Below, in pieces: positions 55,415 to 64,000 of a DNA stretch of 64,000 nucleotides; within the stretch, counting starts at the first letter, position 1, and every line of letters starts with the position of its first letter. The DNA is taken from NCBI RefSeq assembly GCF_004346685.1, contig NZ_SMCO01000006.1, positions 62,001-126,000 on the forward strand, given 5' to 3'. Source of the DNA: Sulfurirhabdus autotrophica. Its GTDB lineage: Bacteria; Pseudomonadota; Gammaproteobacteria; Burkholderiales; SMCO01. The notes beneath the pieces were generated by a model, which did not search any database, had not been told where the DNA came from, and saw only the letters and a list, made by a program, of their open reading frames with translations. The position numbers were made by a program, and so were the translations under genes.

Positions 55415-56661
55415 GTCACGATCACTCGCTGTGCAGGATCAAACGCTGGCATCGGCGGCGTCCCGCTATAGATCACAGGAATACTGTCCACGCCATCGAC
55501 CCGCAGGCGCACCAGATACGTACCGGCCAAAACTCCAAGCACAGCAAATGTGAGCGTAGTCGGCTGCGTAATATCTGCTGGCGTATTGATGCTGGCGGGT
55601 TCGATCTGCTGATCACCGAAGATGAGCAGCACCCGTTGCGTTGGGGCAATACGTGGCTCAGACGTGAGCGTTAGATTGACTGTCCCCACCGCCGCGCTAT
55701 TTGGCGTCACGGTAATCCGGGGCGATAGTGCAAAGGCTATAGTATTACTGACCAGCATTGGCACATCGGGATGTTTTATGCTCAGATCACAAGTATAAAA
55801 ACCCGGTACCCATTGGGAAAGAGCATTCACGTCCTCCACCTGGTTCGGCAGATGCACTATGATTTCGTTGGTTGCCCCTCCCACCTGAGGCACAAGCTTG
55901 ATAGGCTGCGAAAGACGGGTACTGAAGAAGCGGACAATCGCATTGTCCAAAATCAATTGCTCGCCAAGGATAACAATATCCTCACCCTGACGAGCTGCAG
56001 GTTGTGACAGTGGCGGACGAATCTCGGTGAGGACCGGTGCCGCCCCGGTAATAGCCACAACACCACGGTCTTTTTCACCGCGCGTCAGCACCGGCGGCGC
56101 GGCCTTGACTGGCGTGCGACTGTCAATCAGCACAACAGTCACCTCGTATGCGGCGGATACGCGATACTGGGTCTGAAACACTGTCCAAAGCCTTGAAATT
56201 TCTTCAACACCCATACTGAGGGGCGTGATACGCAGACGTTCAAATTGATCCGCCAAGTCGTTGTTGGCCAACGAAAGCGAGATTTCGCCCCGCCCCAAAA
56301 CCGGGTGATCGTGCAGTACGCTCATTGCGCCGCCCAGCACTCGGTGGCATGTGGCATCGCTATCAGCTTCGCCGCGGCCATAGGCAGTAATAAGATAATG
56401 CAGATTCAGTGCCAGCGGCGGGAATGAGGTCTCGCCGGGGCGTACCTGGCGCGGCATATCAAGGTTACGCCAGGCACCATTTACCACTGTCTGGTATAGA
56501 AATAAATTCAGCTGAGCTTTGGTAATGCCCTTGCGCGCCTGATCCAGTGGCTGGATCGTCACCTCCAGATCCGATAAATCCGAATCCAGAGACGGAATCT
56601 TCGCGAGCAATAGATTTCTCAGCGTAGATGTCGTCGCAGCGATGGCCAGCGTATTGCTCAT
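55411..56661 (-). CDS. DUF4255 tail terminator (Afp16/Pvc16-like) with TIG-like domain
   Basis: 416 residues. The N-terminal 190 residues are DUF4255/Pvc16-like (LDQARKGITKAQLNLFLYQTVVNGAWRN, PLALNLHYLITAYG, ALGVL-type turns). The rest is beta-rich with an IPT/TIG-like fold (PVLTEIRPPLSQPAARQGEDIVILGEQL) and an Ig-like end (LAGTYLVRLRVDGVDSIPV). Afp16 caps the tube and sheath at the far end. Overlaps the neighbouring genes by 4 bp. Confidence 0.9.
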   Translation of the reverse strand: MSNTLAIAATTSTLRNLLLAKIPSLDSDLSDLEVTIQPLDQARKGITKAQLNLFLYQTVVNGAWRNLDMPRQVRPGETSFPPLALNLHYLITAYGRGEADSDATCHRVLGGAMSVLHDHPVLGRGEISLSLANNDLADQFERLRITPLSMGVEEISRLWTVFQTQYRVSAAYEVTVVLIDSRTPVKAAPPVLTRGEKDRGVVAITGAAPVLTEIRPPLSQPAARQGEDIVILGEQLILDNAIVRFFSTRLSQPIKLVPQVGGATNEIIVHLPNQVEDVNALSQWVPGFYTCDLSIKHPDVPMLVSNTIAFALSPRITVTPNSAAVGTVNLTLTSEPRIAPTQRVLLIFGDQQIEPASINTPADITQPTTLTFAVLGVLAGTYLVRLRVDGVDSIPVIYSGTPPMPAFDPAQRVIVT

Positions 56662-57542
56662 CGCCGCCCCCTCTGCTGTTTGAGGTATTCATCCAGATCC
56701 ATTGGTTTCTGTTTGACGGGTTCTACCCGAGGCTTGCCCGGCGAACCCTGAATGGCTCGCACTTCTACGCGCCCAATTGTAACGTTGATTACCGGTACCT
56801 GTTGCGACTGAGCCACTTCATCACGGACAGCTTCTTGTGGCATACGCCCGGAAATTACTGGCCCCAACCTCTCGGCCTTGGGACGCACCTGAGAAAATAT
56901 TTGATCCGGTACCAGCGTGCCCTTTTCAAACACACTGTGCTGTGAATTCGAAATGTGGTCAGGTTCATCATGTGGCATTGTTTGAACTGGCTCCGCCTCA
57001 TCATTTATTTGAAAAATAATTTTAGTCTTGGCGGGCAAAAGTGCAGGTTGCGAGGGTGACGCTGATTTATTCCCTGCAACGGTCACTTCACGCATATCAG
57101 GTTTTTTAACTTCAGTTTGTGAAACCGAATCCAGCATGACTGGATCATTTTGCAGCGTACCTTTTGTATTTTCAGGTTCCCTCAGAGCCAAGGAACCATC
57201 GGGGATTTTTGTGCTTCTCGGTGATTGTTTGGGTAACTCATTTACGAGGTGAGACTGAGGCTGAGGATTCGCGTGATGCTCTGATTTTGTATCATCAGCG
57301 ATATTCGAACTTACCTCTTCCGTATGAGCGCTGGTTTGCCGAGTTTGCACCTCATTATGATCAGCCTCATAGGACTGACCCGCTGACAATGGAGGCGTTT
57401 GCCTTTCTGTATCCAAACCTGGCATAGCTTCCCCATCCGGAAAGGATTCAAACCGAGACAGCAAGCGCGGCTCAATATTACTAGCCGTACCCAGAGCTTT
57501 GGCAATTATGTGGTTTAGAAAATGGCTATTCATTGCCTGCAT
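56658..57542 (-). CDS. Disordered eCIS-associated protein
   Basis: 294 residues, mostly low-complexity and predicted disordered (Ser/Gln/Glu/Pro-rich), flanked by two short conserved-looking pieces: EPRLLSRFESF near residue 25 and a C-terminal VINVTIGRVEVRAI...MDLDEYLKQQ. Similar end motifs occur in a class of eCIS proteins encoded before DUF4255, from memory. No catalytic motif. The architecture suggests a tether between two partners, possibly ATPase or cap. It overlaps the gp28-like gene by 13 bp. Confidence 0.7.
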   Translation of the reverse strand: MQAMNSHFLNHIIAKALGTASNIEPRLLSRFESFPDGEAMPGLDTERQTPPLSAGQSYEADHNEVQTRQTSAHTEEVSSNIADDTKSEHHANPQPQSHLVNELPKQSPRSTKIPDGSLALREPENTKGTLQNDPVMLDSVSQTEVKKPDMREVTVAGNKSASPSQPALLPAKTKIIFQINDEAEPVQTMPHDEPDHISNSQHSVFEKGTLVPDQIFSQVRPKAERLGPVISGRMPQEAVRDEVAQSQQVPVINVTIGRVEVRAIQGSPGKPRVEPVKQKPMDLDEYLKQQRGRR

Positions 57543-58267
57543 AGCTCCAGATACATCTGCCGCCGTGTTGGACTCATCATCAACACGTCAGATTCGCTCC
57601 AACCGTATGCCCGCGCTAACGAATGGACTTCGCGCAGCGTTCGCATGGCCCAGGCATGGATTTCCCTCCAAAGAAAGCGAGCAATGTCGAACATGGCCTC
57701 CCAACTGTGACCACAAGCGGGACACTCAAACGCAAGCTCCAGATCAGCTTGAGGATCGGCAAGGGCCATCTGTTCGGCAACAGCACTGACAACATGTTCA
57801 GGAAGTGAAGCATAACAAACCTGCTCGCCATCGGTATTACGTACATCCAGTATGCAACGGGCTAACAGCACATCGCGTGCTCGCGAAGAATCCATGTCAG
57901 GGGAAAACAACAATAGATCGTTGCTTGCAGGCAAACGAAATACGATCCGATAGCCATCGGAGTCAATCTCCTGAGCTCCATTCGATGGGTGATAATTGTC
58001 GACACGAATATCACTCACAAGCATGGTCGATTCTAGTTGCGTACTGCAATGCGGGCATGCCGCAACCACTGTCAGGCTGGATCCAAACAAACACTCACGC
58101 AACCGCATCAGCTTTGCATCACGTTGCCCTAATGGCATTCTCGCAAGCGCATCAACAGTCAGTTCAGGATAGGCTACCGACAGAATATCCAGTGCACGAC
58201 GCGTATGCGAGGCCGCAATAGCTCCTTCCCACATATCCAGAAGTTGAGCCGCAGAGGGAATTAGCAT
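57530..58267 (-). CDS. gp28-like baseplate hub assembly protein
   Basis: 245 residues: LLDMWEGAIAASHTRRALDILSVAYPEL, MPLGQRDAKLMRLRECLFG then a CPHC...CPAC four-Cys pair (about 72-75 and 197-200), likely a structural zinc site. This matches the T4-type hub/assembly family found in phage tails and eCIS. It lies 6 bp after the tube gene. The role in hub or tube initiation is inferred from the family. Confidence 0.78.
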   Translation of the reverse strand: MLIPSAAQLLDMWEGAIAASHTRRALDILSVAYPELTVDALARMPLGQRDAKLMRLRECLFGSSLTVVAACPHCSTQLESTMLVSDIRVDNYHPSNGAQEIDSDGYRIVFRLPASNDLLLFSPDMDSSRARDVLLARCILDVRNTDGEQVCYASLPEHVVSAVAEQMALADPQADLELAFECPACGHSWEAMFDIARFLWREIHAWAMRTLREVHSLARAYGWSESDVLMMSPTRRQMYLELCRQ

Positions 58268-58273
58268 AACGCA

Positions 58274-58801
58274 TCAATTCGCTGGTTCAGTGAACTGGGG
58301 CTCGCTTGGTTCGGCAACTTCGTAGTCGCGTTCCCAACCTTCATTTTCCAGCTTGATGTGCTGAATCGCTACAGCATTGGCATTGGCATCAAGATCAGGT
58401 ATTGCCTGATACTCCGACACCCAGCATCGGTATAGCTTATACGCCAGCACAAGCTGACCAGCTTCGTTGTAGGCTTCAATAATAATATCCTTACGAAAGT
58501 CCTTGAGCGAAACCTCCGCGCCCAGGCCTGAGCCGAAGTTCCATACTTTGTTGGCCCATTTTTCGAATTCGGTATCGTGAGTGACGCCTCGTTCTATAGT
58601 GACAGCCTCAAACTCGGTACGCCCTGGCGACTTGCGACTGCTGGACGGATCACCGCCCTCCCGATGTTTGACAACCTCTGTGGTACGTTTCAAGCCTGTG
58701 ATCTTGCTCACACCCGCAACAAAACGGCCATCCCACTTCACCCGAAACTTGAAATTCTTGTAAGGGTCGAAACGCTGTGCGTTAACGCTAAACTGAGCCA
58801 T
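58274..58801 (-). CDS. Tail tube protein (Afp1-like)
   Basis: 175 residues: DPYKNFKFRVKWDGRFVAGVSKITGLKRTTEVVKHREGGDPSSSRKSPGRTEFEAVTIERGVTHDTEFEKW is the inner-tube family (T4 gp19-like). It polymerises into the hollow tube through which cargo passes. There is a single copy, whereas the Afp system has two tube paralogues. It follows the sheath gene by 12 bp. Confidence 0.93.
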   Translation of the reverse strand: MAQFSVNAQRFDPYKNFKFRVKWDGRFVAGVSKITGLKRTTEVVKHREGGDPSSSRKSPGRTEFEAVTIERGVTHDTEFEKWANKVWNFGSGLGAEVSLKDFRKDIIIEAYNEAGQLVLAYKLYRCWVSEYQAIPDLDANANAVAIQHIKLENEGWERDYEVAEPSEPQFTEPAN

Positions 58802-58813
58802 GACATGTCTCCC

Positions 58814-60367
58814 TTAAGTCTGCAATTGTCCAGCAATTTGCTGGAGCTTGATAATCACGAATTCCGCAGGTTTGAGCGGGGCGAAACCCACAACAATATT
58901 GACGATACCCAGATCGATGTCATTCTGCGTTGTCGTCTCTTTGTCGCACTTCACGAAATAGGCTTCCTGTGGTGTCTTGCCCTGAAATGCCCCCTGCCTG
59001 AACAAGTTGTGCATGAAAGCGCCAACATTCAAACGAATCTGCGCCCAGAGAGGCTCATCATTTGGCTCGAAAACCACCCACTTAAGTGCCCGAAACAGGC
59101 TTTCCTCAAGAAACAGTGCCGTACGCCGAACCGGAACATATTTCCATTCCGACCCACGCTCGTCGTTACCTTGCAATGTGCGCGCACCCCAAATGATCGT
59201 GCCATACACAGGAAAATTGCGTATGCAATTGACGGCTTTTGGATTCAAAACCCCATTTTCATCGTTGGTGAGTATAGATTTAACGCCTGCCACACCGGTT
59301 AGACTAGCCTCTGTGCCGGCAGGTGCTTTCCAAACGCCGCGACTGGAATCCGTGCGCGCATAAAGTCCCGCGACAAACCCGCAAGGGGGAAATTCACGCA
59401 ATCTATTTTCCTGAAGCGGGTCTGGTGCCAATACCCAAGGGAAATAAAAAGCTGCATTGATGGCATCGTTCCCTGTCAAGCTCGTATCTGGACCGTTTTG
59501 CAGGGTGGTGAGAGATGCACTTGAAGCACTGTCAGCAATCAGAAAGGAACGCCTGTCGCGGCAGAATTTTTGCAAAATAGAAAGAATGGACGCTTTCGTC
59601 TCACCCGGAACGCACAACAGGTTGAAGAGATCGATGCGGTCAAGGAAATACACACCGCCTACACCGCTGACCGGAATCATAGCTGTTTCAAAAGCGCTTT
59701 CATCGGGATTCAATACATTACCGTTCCCACCGCCAGTCAAATAAGCCGCCAGAGGCACATTGCCGCTTACATCTAAAACCGTATCTGCAGGCGGAACAGT
59801 CGCTGCTCCGACAATCTCAGAATCCACCAATGAAGATTCGCTCTTCAGTACGTTGACAACATAACGAGGATCGGCGGCATTCATCGAAAGGTTCTCGAAC
59901 ACCTCGACGGAAATGCCTTTCGTATTTTGTTTTACATTCACCACCTTCAGCTGGAAGCGTGCATCATCCGGAACGGGGCGTTTTTTTGTGACAATAGCGT
60001 AATCGTTTGCCCATTCGCCAGGATTTTTCGCTGTCACTGTCAACTTGCCATCAAGTGTGACCGCCGCTGCCAAGGCATTTTCAGAGGCAGTTTCAGAGCC
60101 AGTTGCCACAAGCCTGACGATATACGCCCGCTGGCCACCATTGGAAAAAAACTGGGAGACCGAATATCCTAACAGGCTATACGGATTCAGCCCACCAAAC
60201 TTCCTTTCAAAATCCGACCAACTCAGCACGAGTTCCGCACGGTCTATTGGTCCTTTCGGTGCCCACCCAACAAATGCAGCAATAGACGTGGCAACACCCG
60301 TAATGGTGCGCACGCCGCTGGGAAGCTCCTCGATATATACACCTGGATAACTCACCGCAACTGGCAT
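58814..60367 (-). CDS. Contractile tail sheath protein (Afp2-like)
   Basis: 517 residues. It opens SYPGVYIEELPSGVRTITGVATSIAAFVGWAPKGP and ends DIDLGIVNIVVGFAPLKPAEFVIIKLQQIAGQ, the two ends that interlock neighbouring sheath subunits. CIRNFPVYGTIIWGARTL is the conserved C-terminal domain. This single sheath gene (Afp has three) is the first structural gene of the cluster, preceded by an AGGAG (60375-60379). Contraction of the sheath drives the tube into the target. Confidence 0.95.
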   Translation of the reverse strand: MPVAVSYPGVYIEELPSGVRTITGVATSIAAFVGWAPKGPIDRAELVLSWSDFERKFGGLNPYSLLGYSVSQFFSNGGQRAYIVRLVATGSETASENALAAAVTLDGKLTVTAKNPGEWANDYAIVTKKRPVPDDARFQLKVVNVKQNTKGISVEVFENLSMNAADPRYVVNVLKSESSLVDSEIVGAATVPPADTVLDVSGNVPLAAYLTGGGNGNVLNPDESAFETAMIPVSGVGGVYFLDRIDLFNLLCVPGETKASILSILQKFCRDRRSFLIADSASSASLTTLQNGPDTSLTGNDAINAAFYFPWVLAPDPLQENRLREFPPCGFVAGLYARTDSSRGVWKAPAGTEASLTGVAGVKSILTNDENGVLNPKAVNCIRNFPVYGTIIWGARTLQGNDERGSEWKYVPVRRTALFLEESLFRALKWVVFEPNDEPLWAQIRLNVGAFMHNLFRQGAFQGKTPQEAYFVKCDKETTTQNDIDLGIVNIVVGFAPLKPAEFVIIKLQQIAGQLQT

Positions 60368-60982
60368 GGTACGATCTCCTCAAGAAATATTTACCCTGAA
60401 ATACGTAAGAAAAGCAGGTTTTCTGCAATTCTGCATCAGCAAGAAAATCCTCTACGAATACTTGGAATTCCCAACTCACTCAATATGAATAACCCCAAAA
60501 ACCACCAAATAACATCGTCATACTGATTCATAAATTTGATATTAGCGGTAAAAATCACGTTTACAATGTGATCAAAAATGCCCCTGATATAGGGTTAAAG
60601 AAAACCCATAACCAAGCAAAATGGCGGTTGGACTCCACCTTTATTGTGTAAGTGCTTTTCGAAGTTGCTTAAGGAAGGAGGCAAATGAAAAGTGAAATCC
60701 CTATGATGGTCTGTGATTAAAAACACACCAATTATATGATTTGCAATAATAATCATATTTTTTTGGAATTTTTAGTCAGCACATTACTTTTTGTTCATGA
60801 TTACAAAAGTCGAATTTCTTTACATTTTTTTATTCGGATAAATTTTTAATTTATGTGGTACTTGCGAATAAATGACACAACTAAATCTGCAAAACTTTCT
60901 GTTACTCACCTTGGGAATGCCCCATAAACCCATAAAATGCAAATTTTCATGCATTCCTAGCCGCAAGCATGGATAATTGCGT
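60368..60982. other. Promoter region between the eCIS cluster and dbpA
   Basis: 615 bp, AT-rich, no credible gene. It must carry the eCIS promoter and the dbpA promoter. Visible items are a short GGGTT/AACCC hairpin (60590-60609) and a 12-codon frame with an upstream GGAGG (60685-60720). I could not assign a confident -10/-35 pair or a sigma-54 site for the sheath gene. Confidence 0.5.
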
Positions 60983-62410
60983 ATGACTACAAATATCCAA
61001 CCCTCTTCTTTGCCTGCAGCAAACGCTACCGGGCGCCCTTTCAGCGAACTGCCGCTTTCACCCGCCATGCTGGCCACTTTACAGCAGCTTGAATATCTGA
61101 CGATGACACCTATTCAGGCAGCCAGTTTGCCGATTGCACTCGCTGGCCATGACCTCATCGCGCAAGCGAAAACCGGTAGCGGCAAGACAGCTGCATTTGC
61201 GCTACCTTTGCTGACCAAATTAAACCCGCGCCACTTTGCTGTGCAAGCGATGGTGTTGTGCCCAACCCGTGAATTGGCTGACCAGGTAACGCAGGAAATT
61301 CGGCGTCTGGCGCGATTTGAAGATAATATCAAAGTGATTACACTGTGTGGCGGCTCTACCATGCGACCTCAACGTGCAAGCCTGGAACACGGTGCCCACG
61401 TTGTCGTTGGTACCCCTGGCCGTATCATGGACCATCTGGAACGCGGCAGCCTTAGCCTCGATGCGCTCAATACTTTAGTACTCGACGAAGCAGATCGTAT
61501 GCTGGACATGGGTTTTTACGACGATATCGTTTACGTAGCGAAACAATGCCCGAAAAATCGTCAGACTTTGCTGTTTTCAGCTACCTACCCCGAAAGCATT
61601 TCTAAACTGTCGCGCCAGTTCTTGCGCAATCCGCAAGAAGTGAAATTGTTGGAACAGCACGAGGAAAGCAAGATACGTCAGCGATTCTACGAGGTGAATC
61701 CTGAAGAGCGTTTGCAGGCCGTCGGCACCTTGCTCAAACACTATCACCCTGTGAGCACATTGGCCTTCTGCAACACCAAACAACAATGCCGCGAACTGCT
61801 GGATGTGCTGATTGCACAGGGATTTCATGCGCTGACTTTAAATGGTGACATGGAACAACGTGAACGCGATCAGGTGCTGATTCAGTTCGCCAATCGGAGC
61901 TGCTCGGTATTGGTGGCAACCGATGTAGCCGCTCGTGGTCTGGATATCGCACAACTAGAAGCGGTGATCAATGTGGATGTTACGCCCGATCCCGAAATAC
62001 ATATCCATCGCATAGGACGTACCGGCCGGGCGGATGAAGATGGCTGGGCCCTTAGTCTTTGCAGCCCGTCCGAAATGCGTCGTGTAGAAGGCATTGCGCA
62101 GATGATGGGCAGTGAACCAGAGTGGCATGAGCTTGCATCATTGCAAAGCAAAAAAAGTTCTCCACTGGTTCCACCGATGGTAACCCTCCAGATTCTTGGT
62201 GGCCGCAAGGAAAAAATCCGTCCCGGTGACGTATTGGGCGCACTTACCGGTGAGGCAGGGTTTACGCGTGAGCAAGTCGGAAAGATTACCGTGACAGATC
62301 AATCTACTTATGTAGCTGTAGCGCGCAATATTGCACGGGAAGCGGTTCGTAAATTATCTGCTGGTAAAGTGAAAGGGAAATCGGTAAAGGTGCGCTCACT
62401 GGAAGATTAA
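60983..62410 (+). CDS. dbpA: ATP-dependent RNA helicase DbpA
   Basis: 475 residues. The DEAD-box core has Q-motif region LEYLTMTPIQAASLP, motif I AKTGSGKTAA, PTRELADQV, motif II VLDEADRMLDMGF, SAT, and motif VI HRIGRTGRA. The C-terminal domain (MVTLQILGGRKEKIRPGDVLGALTGEAGF) is the DbpA RNA-binding domain that recognises 23S rRNA helix 92. It acts in large-subunit ribosome assembly. ATG 60983 is preferred to a TTG two codons earlier. Divergent from the eCIS. Confidence 0.95.
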   Translation: MTTNIQPSSLPAANATGRPFSELPLSPAMLATLQQLEYLTMTPIQAASLPIALAGHDLIAQAKTGSGKTAAFALPLLTKLNPRHFAVQAMVLCPTRELADQVTQEIRRLARFEDNIKVITLCGGSTMRPQRASLEHGAHVVVGTPGRIMDHLERGSLSLDALNTLVLDEADRMLDMGFYDDIVYVAKQCPKNRQTLLFSATYPESISKLSRQFLRNPQEVKLLEQHEESKIRQRFYEVNPEERLQAVGTLLKHYHPVSTLAFCNTKQQCRELLDVLIAQGFHALTLNGDMEQRERDQVLIQFANRSCSVLVATDVAARGLDIAQLEAVINVDVTPDPEIHIHRIGRTGRADEDGWALSLCSPSEMRRVEGIAQMMGSEPEWHELASLQSKKSSPLVPPMVTLQILGGRKEKIRPGDVLGALTGEAGFTREQVGKITVTDQSTYVAVARNIAREAVRKLSAGKVKGKSVKVRSLED

Positions 62411-62580
62411 CTTCTTTCCATTTCTCAGAGGAAGGCAGCATGCAATTTCTCTTTGCAATGGATAGAAGGTAAGAGCAAAGCGAAAGGCCAAGGTTATCTC
62501 AATGTGCTACCACCCTCTCTCCCCCATCAAAGGGAGAGGGAAGCAGATATTTACAGATGTGAATGAAATTGTTAAACAGA

Positions 62581-64000
<1,420 letters not shown>

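Larger units (their letters stand above)
31129..60367 (-). other. Extracellular contractile injection system (eCIS) gene cluster
   Basis: About 29 kb, all minus strand, with the phage-tail parts needed for a contractile injection machine: sheath, tube, tube adaptor, LysM, spike, PAAR tip, gp25, baseplate proteins, DUF4255 cap and AAA+ ATPase. DUF4157 (eCIS core) proteins mark it as eCIS. There is no capsid, portal, terminase or integrase, which excludes a prophage, and no TssJLM membrane complex, which excludes an ordinary T6SS. Junctions mostly overlap by 4-13 nt. By eye the region is visibly richer in G+C than the AT-rich island at 17-22 kb. Confidence 0.93.

Noticed and set aside
31129-60367. 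Prophage
   Set aside because: Only tail genes are present; no capsid, portal, terminase, replication or integration genes, and DUF4157, DUF4255 and the AAA+ ATPase are eCIS marks.
31129-60367. Type VI secretion system
   Set aside because: No TssJ, TssL, TssM, ClpV or two-part TssB/TssC sheath; the sheath is a single Afp2-like chain.
60820-61077. 85-codon minus-strand frame before dbpA
   Set aside because: Runs antisense through the dbpA start and shows no coding signal.
62513-62540. CCCTCTC/GGGAGAGGG hairpin between dbpA and merA as a terminator
   Set aside because: Stem pairs imperfectly and no T-run follows on either strand; more likely a short repeat-like palindrome.

Overview
The window is bacterial chromosome with compact, operon-organised genes, lipoprotein and Sec signals, and outer-membrane-type proteins. 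The gene set points to a Gram-negative betaproteobacterium, perhaps of the Nitrosomonadales/Gallionellaceae/Methylophilaceae type: long single-chain PurL, a CbpA/SlyX pair, TrmO, Nfu, a PEP-CTERM protein with the VPxPAAVWLLGSGLLG type of C-terminus, a Slam-type barrel and a DbpA helicase. The exact taxon cannot be fixed from the sequence alone. No rRNA, tRNA, CRISPR array, integrase or intact insertion sequence was seen.

Layout. 1-13.2 kb is housekeeping: the 5' end of guaB; an operon with a hypothetical gene, yciB, yciI-like, bolA-like and a parvulin lipoprotein; cbpA; slyX; a PilZ protein; trmO, nfu and purL; a DUF3330 protein; and nnr. 13.2-17 kb holds a TSUP permease, a DUF190-crcB pair and a degenerate HD-GYP protein. 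17-22.7 kb is an AT-rich envelope/secretion island with a LapG-like transglutaminase-fold protease, a Slam-type outer-membrane barrel, a small Rap1a/Tai-like protein, a PEP-CTERM protein and a TbpB-like barrel protein. This island carries two sigma-54 type promoters and a recurring 17-bp element, which suggests common control by an enhancer-binding protein. 22.8-30 kb is molybdenum metabolism: modCBA, a short ModE-like regulator, moaE, moaD, moeA, mobB and divergent moaA, with a near-perfect ModE box before moaA. Glucokinase follows.

31.1-60.4 kb is the centrepiece, a complete-looking extracellular contractile injection system (eCIS, Afp/PVC-like) on the minus strand. In transcription order it encodes sheath, tube, gp28-like hub chaperone, a disordered linker protein, a DUF4255 cap, an AAA+ ATPase, an 87-aa protein, four tandem DUF4157 proteins, the CIS tube-adaptor, a LysM protein, the spike (protein D, gpV, PAAR), a gp25 wedge, two large baseplate proteins, a gpI/beta-helix protein and a DUF6519 protein. 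Most junctions overlap by 4-13 nt, so translation is probably coupled. The four DUF4157 proteins share an N-terminal module with HExxH at about residue 183-185 in every copy, but have unrelated C-termini. Two carry a second zincin-like motif, three end in beta-barrel-like sequence, and one has a DKLGHF motif. They are the best candidates for previously undescribed cargo. No tape-measure, dedicated fibre or lysis gene was recognised.

61-64 kb returns to chromosome-type genes: dbpA and the 3' part of merA (mercuric reductase), which runs off the window.
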